A stretch of DNA of 64,000 nucleotides, from the NCBI RefSeq assembly GCF_014269035.2, contig NZ_JABWRP020000015.1:62001-126000 (forward strand). Direction: 5' to 3'. Positions 63,270 through 64,000 of this stretch are shown here, in pieces. The notes beneath the pieces are model-generated. The model was given only the letters and a program-made list of their open reading frames with translations. It made no database searches and was not told the DNA's origin. The translations under genes were made by a program, and so were the position numbers. Origin of the DNA: Pseudomonas vlassakiae. Its GTDB lineage: Bacteria; Pseudomonadota; Gammaproteobacteria; Pseudomonadales; Pseudomonadaceae. How positions within the stretch are numbered: the first letter of the stretch is position 1; the number at the start of each line of letters is the position of its first letter.

Positions 63270-64000
63270 GCGACCGCTATGCAGTGATCGGCCGGCCGAT
63301 CAACCACACCAAGTCCCCATTGATCCATGGCCTGTTCGCCGAGGCCACTGGCCAGGCCCTGGAGTACGGCGCCATCGAGGGCGAGCTGGAGGGCTTCGAG
63401 ACCCAGGTGCTGCAGTTGCGCAGCGAGGGCGGGCTGGGCATGAACATCACCGCGCCGTTCAAGCTGCGCGCCTTCGAGCTGGCCGACCGGCGCAGCGAGC
63501 GTGCGCAGCTGGCACGGGCGGCCAATGCGCTGAAGTTCGAGGATGGCAGCATCTACGCCGAGAACTTCGATGGCATTGGCCTGCTGCGGGATATCGAGCA
63601 GAACCTCGGTGAACCGCTGCGCCAGCGCCGGGTGCTGTTGCTCGGTGCCGGCGGCGCAGTGCGCGGCGCCTTGCTGCCGTTCCTGCAGGCCGGGCCGCGT
63701 GAGCTGGTGATCGCCAACCGCGACATGGCCAAGGCAGTGGCCTTGCGCAACGAACTGGATCACCCCCGGCTGCGCATCAGCCGTTATGAAGAACTGGACG
63801 GGCAAGCCTTCGATATTGTTGTCAACGCCACCTCCGCGAGCCTGACCGGTGAGTTGCCGCCGCTGCCTGCTGGCGTGCTGGGCGGCGCGCGCCTGGCCTA
63901 TGAGCTGGCCTATGGCAAAGGCCTGACACCATTCCTGCGCATGGCGCAGGCGCAAGGTGTGGCGCGCCTGGCCGATGGCGTCGGCATGCTGGTGGAACAG
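63266..64000 (+). CDS. Shikimate dehydrogenase-like protein (AroE family), cut by window end
   Basis: The first 245 residues of an AroE-family oxidoreductase; some 25 are missing at the edge. Substrate segments: INHTKSPLIHGLFAEAT, the Lys of MNITAPFKLRA, and NFDGIGLLRD where AroE has NTDGxG. The NADP domain starts LLLGAGGAVRG. The Thr-to-Phe change in the substrate loop and its place in a catabolic operon suggest a paralogue on a shikimate- or quinate-like or other cyclic hydroxy acid, not the biosynthetic aroE. Confidence 0.85.
   Translation, partial: MSDRYAVIGRPINHTKSPLIHGLFAEATGQALEYGAIEGELEGFETQVLQLRSEGGLGMNITAPFKLRAFELADRRSERAQLARAANALKFEDGSIYAENFDGIGLLRDIEQNLGEPLRQRRVLLLGAGGAVRGALLPFLQAGPRELVIANRDMAKAVALRNELDHPRLRISRYEELDGQAFDIVVNATSASLTGELPPLPAGVLGGARLAYELAYGKGLTPFLRMAQAQGVARLADGVGMLVEQ

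Noticed and set aside
60246..64000. Itaconate degradation operon
   Set aside because: CoA-transferase and MaoC hydratase fit, but the CitE-type lyase needed for itaconate is not in the visible part, and the PanE- and AroE-like genes do not belong there.

Overview
The window is a GC-rich, gene-dense stretch of chromosome that most likely comes from a Pseudomonas of the P. putida group. The basis is the vanillate demethylase pair VanAB with its GntR regulator, the style of the sulfur-scavenging operon (SfnB-like and NtaA-like enzymes with a Met-type transporter), REP/REPIN palindromes of Pseudomonas type, and many LysR-regulated catabolic islands. The assignment rests on protein recognition, not on a search. 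No rRNA, tRNA, CRISPR array, transposase or phage gene was seen.

0.5-8 kb: a MocR-type regulator overlapping a divergent PanB-like enzyme at their 3' ends, an ABC exporter of MsbA type, a 69-bp near-perfect inverted repeat (REPIN), a Kup potassium transporter and a LysR regulator. 8.5-18.7 kb: a nine-gene run on the + strand coding for a two-component flavin monooxygenase (luciferase-like enzyme plus a reductase with a MarR-like tail), a choline-dehydrogenase-like GMC enzyme, a complete glycine-betaine-type ABC transporter, a betaine-aldehyde-dehydrogenase-like ALDH and an M24-fold protein. The last carries, at a constant offset of four residues, all the metal ligands and the proposed catalytic Asp of the DMSP lyase DddP. 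This is the most interesting part of the window: a candidate island for uptake and breakdown of a betaine or sulfonium compound.

18.7-24.6 kb (- strand): a 2-oxoglutarate/Fe(II) oxygenase, a REPIN, and a four-gene BMP-type (nucleoside/purine-like) ABC importer. 24.8-32.6 kb: two small hypothetical genes, an exonuclease III-type nuclease, a three-subunit molybdenum hydroxylase of PaoABC type without a Tat leader, a PoxB-like thiamine-diphosphate enzyme and a YjlB-type cupin. 32.6-37.7 kb: a sulfur-scavenging operon read leftward, with a good -24/-12 (sigma-54) promoter and upstream palindromes. 37.9-42.3 kb: small, probably stress-linked proteins (including one 49-residue protein), an MFS transporter, ArfB, a DJ-1/PfpI hydrolase and a GNAT acetyltransferase.

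42.4-47.6 kb: a second-type pst operon (pstSCAB, no phoU) behind a Pho box, followed without a gap by a degenerate Fic-like protein and a HAD-like hydrolase. 47.7-51.3 kb: an NCS1 permease with a clear upstream operator-like palindrome, then two L,D-transpeptidase-family genes. 51.3-54.2 kb: vanA-vanB facing vanR, with two TGGATCCA operator-like sites; one of them lies inside a terminator hairpin. 54.3-59.2 kb: LysR, porin, MHS-family transporter and M20 amidohydrolase, which look like one peripheral uptake/hydrolysis unit. 59.2-64 kb: a LysR regulator divergent from a translationally coupled operon (PanE-like, VOC, MaoC, CaiB-type CoA-transferase, AroE-like, the last cut by the window end) for an unknown acid degraded as a CoA thioester.
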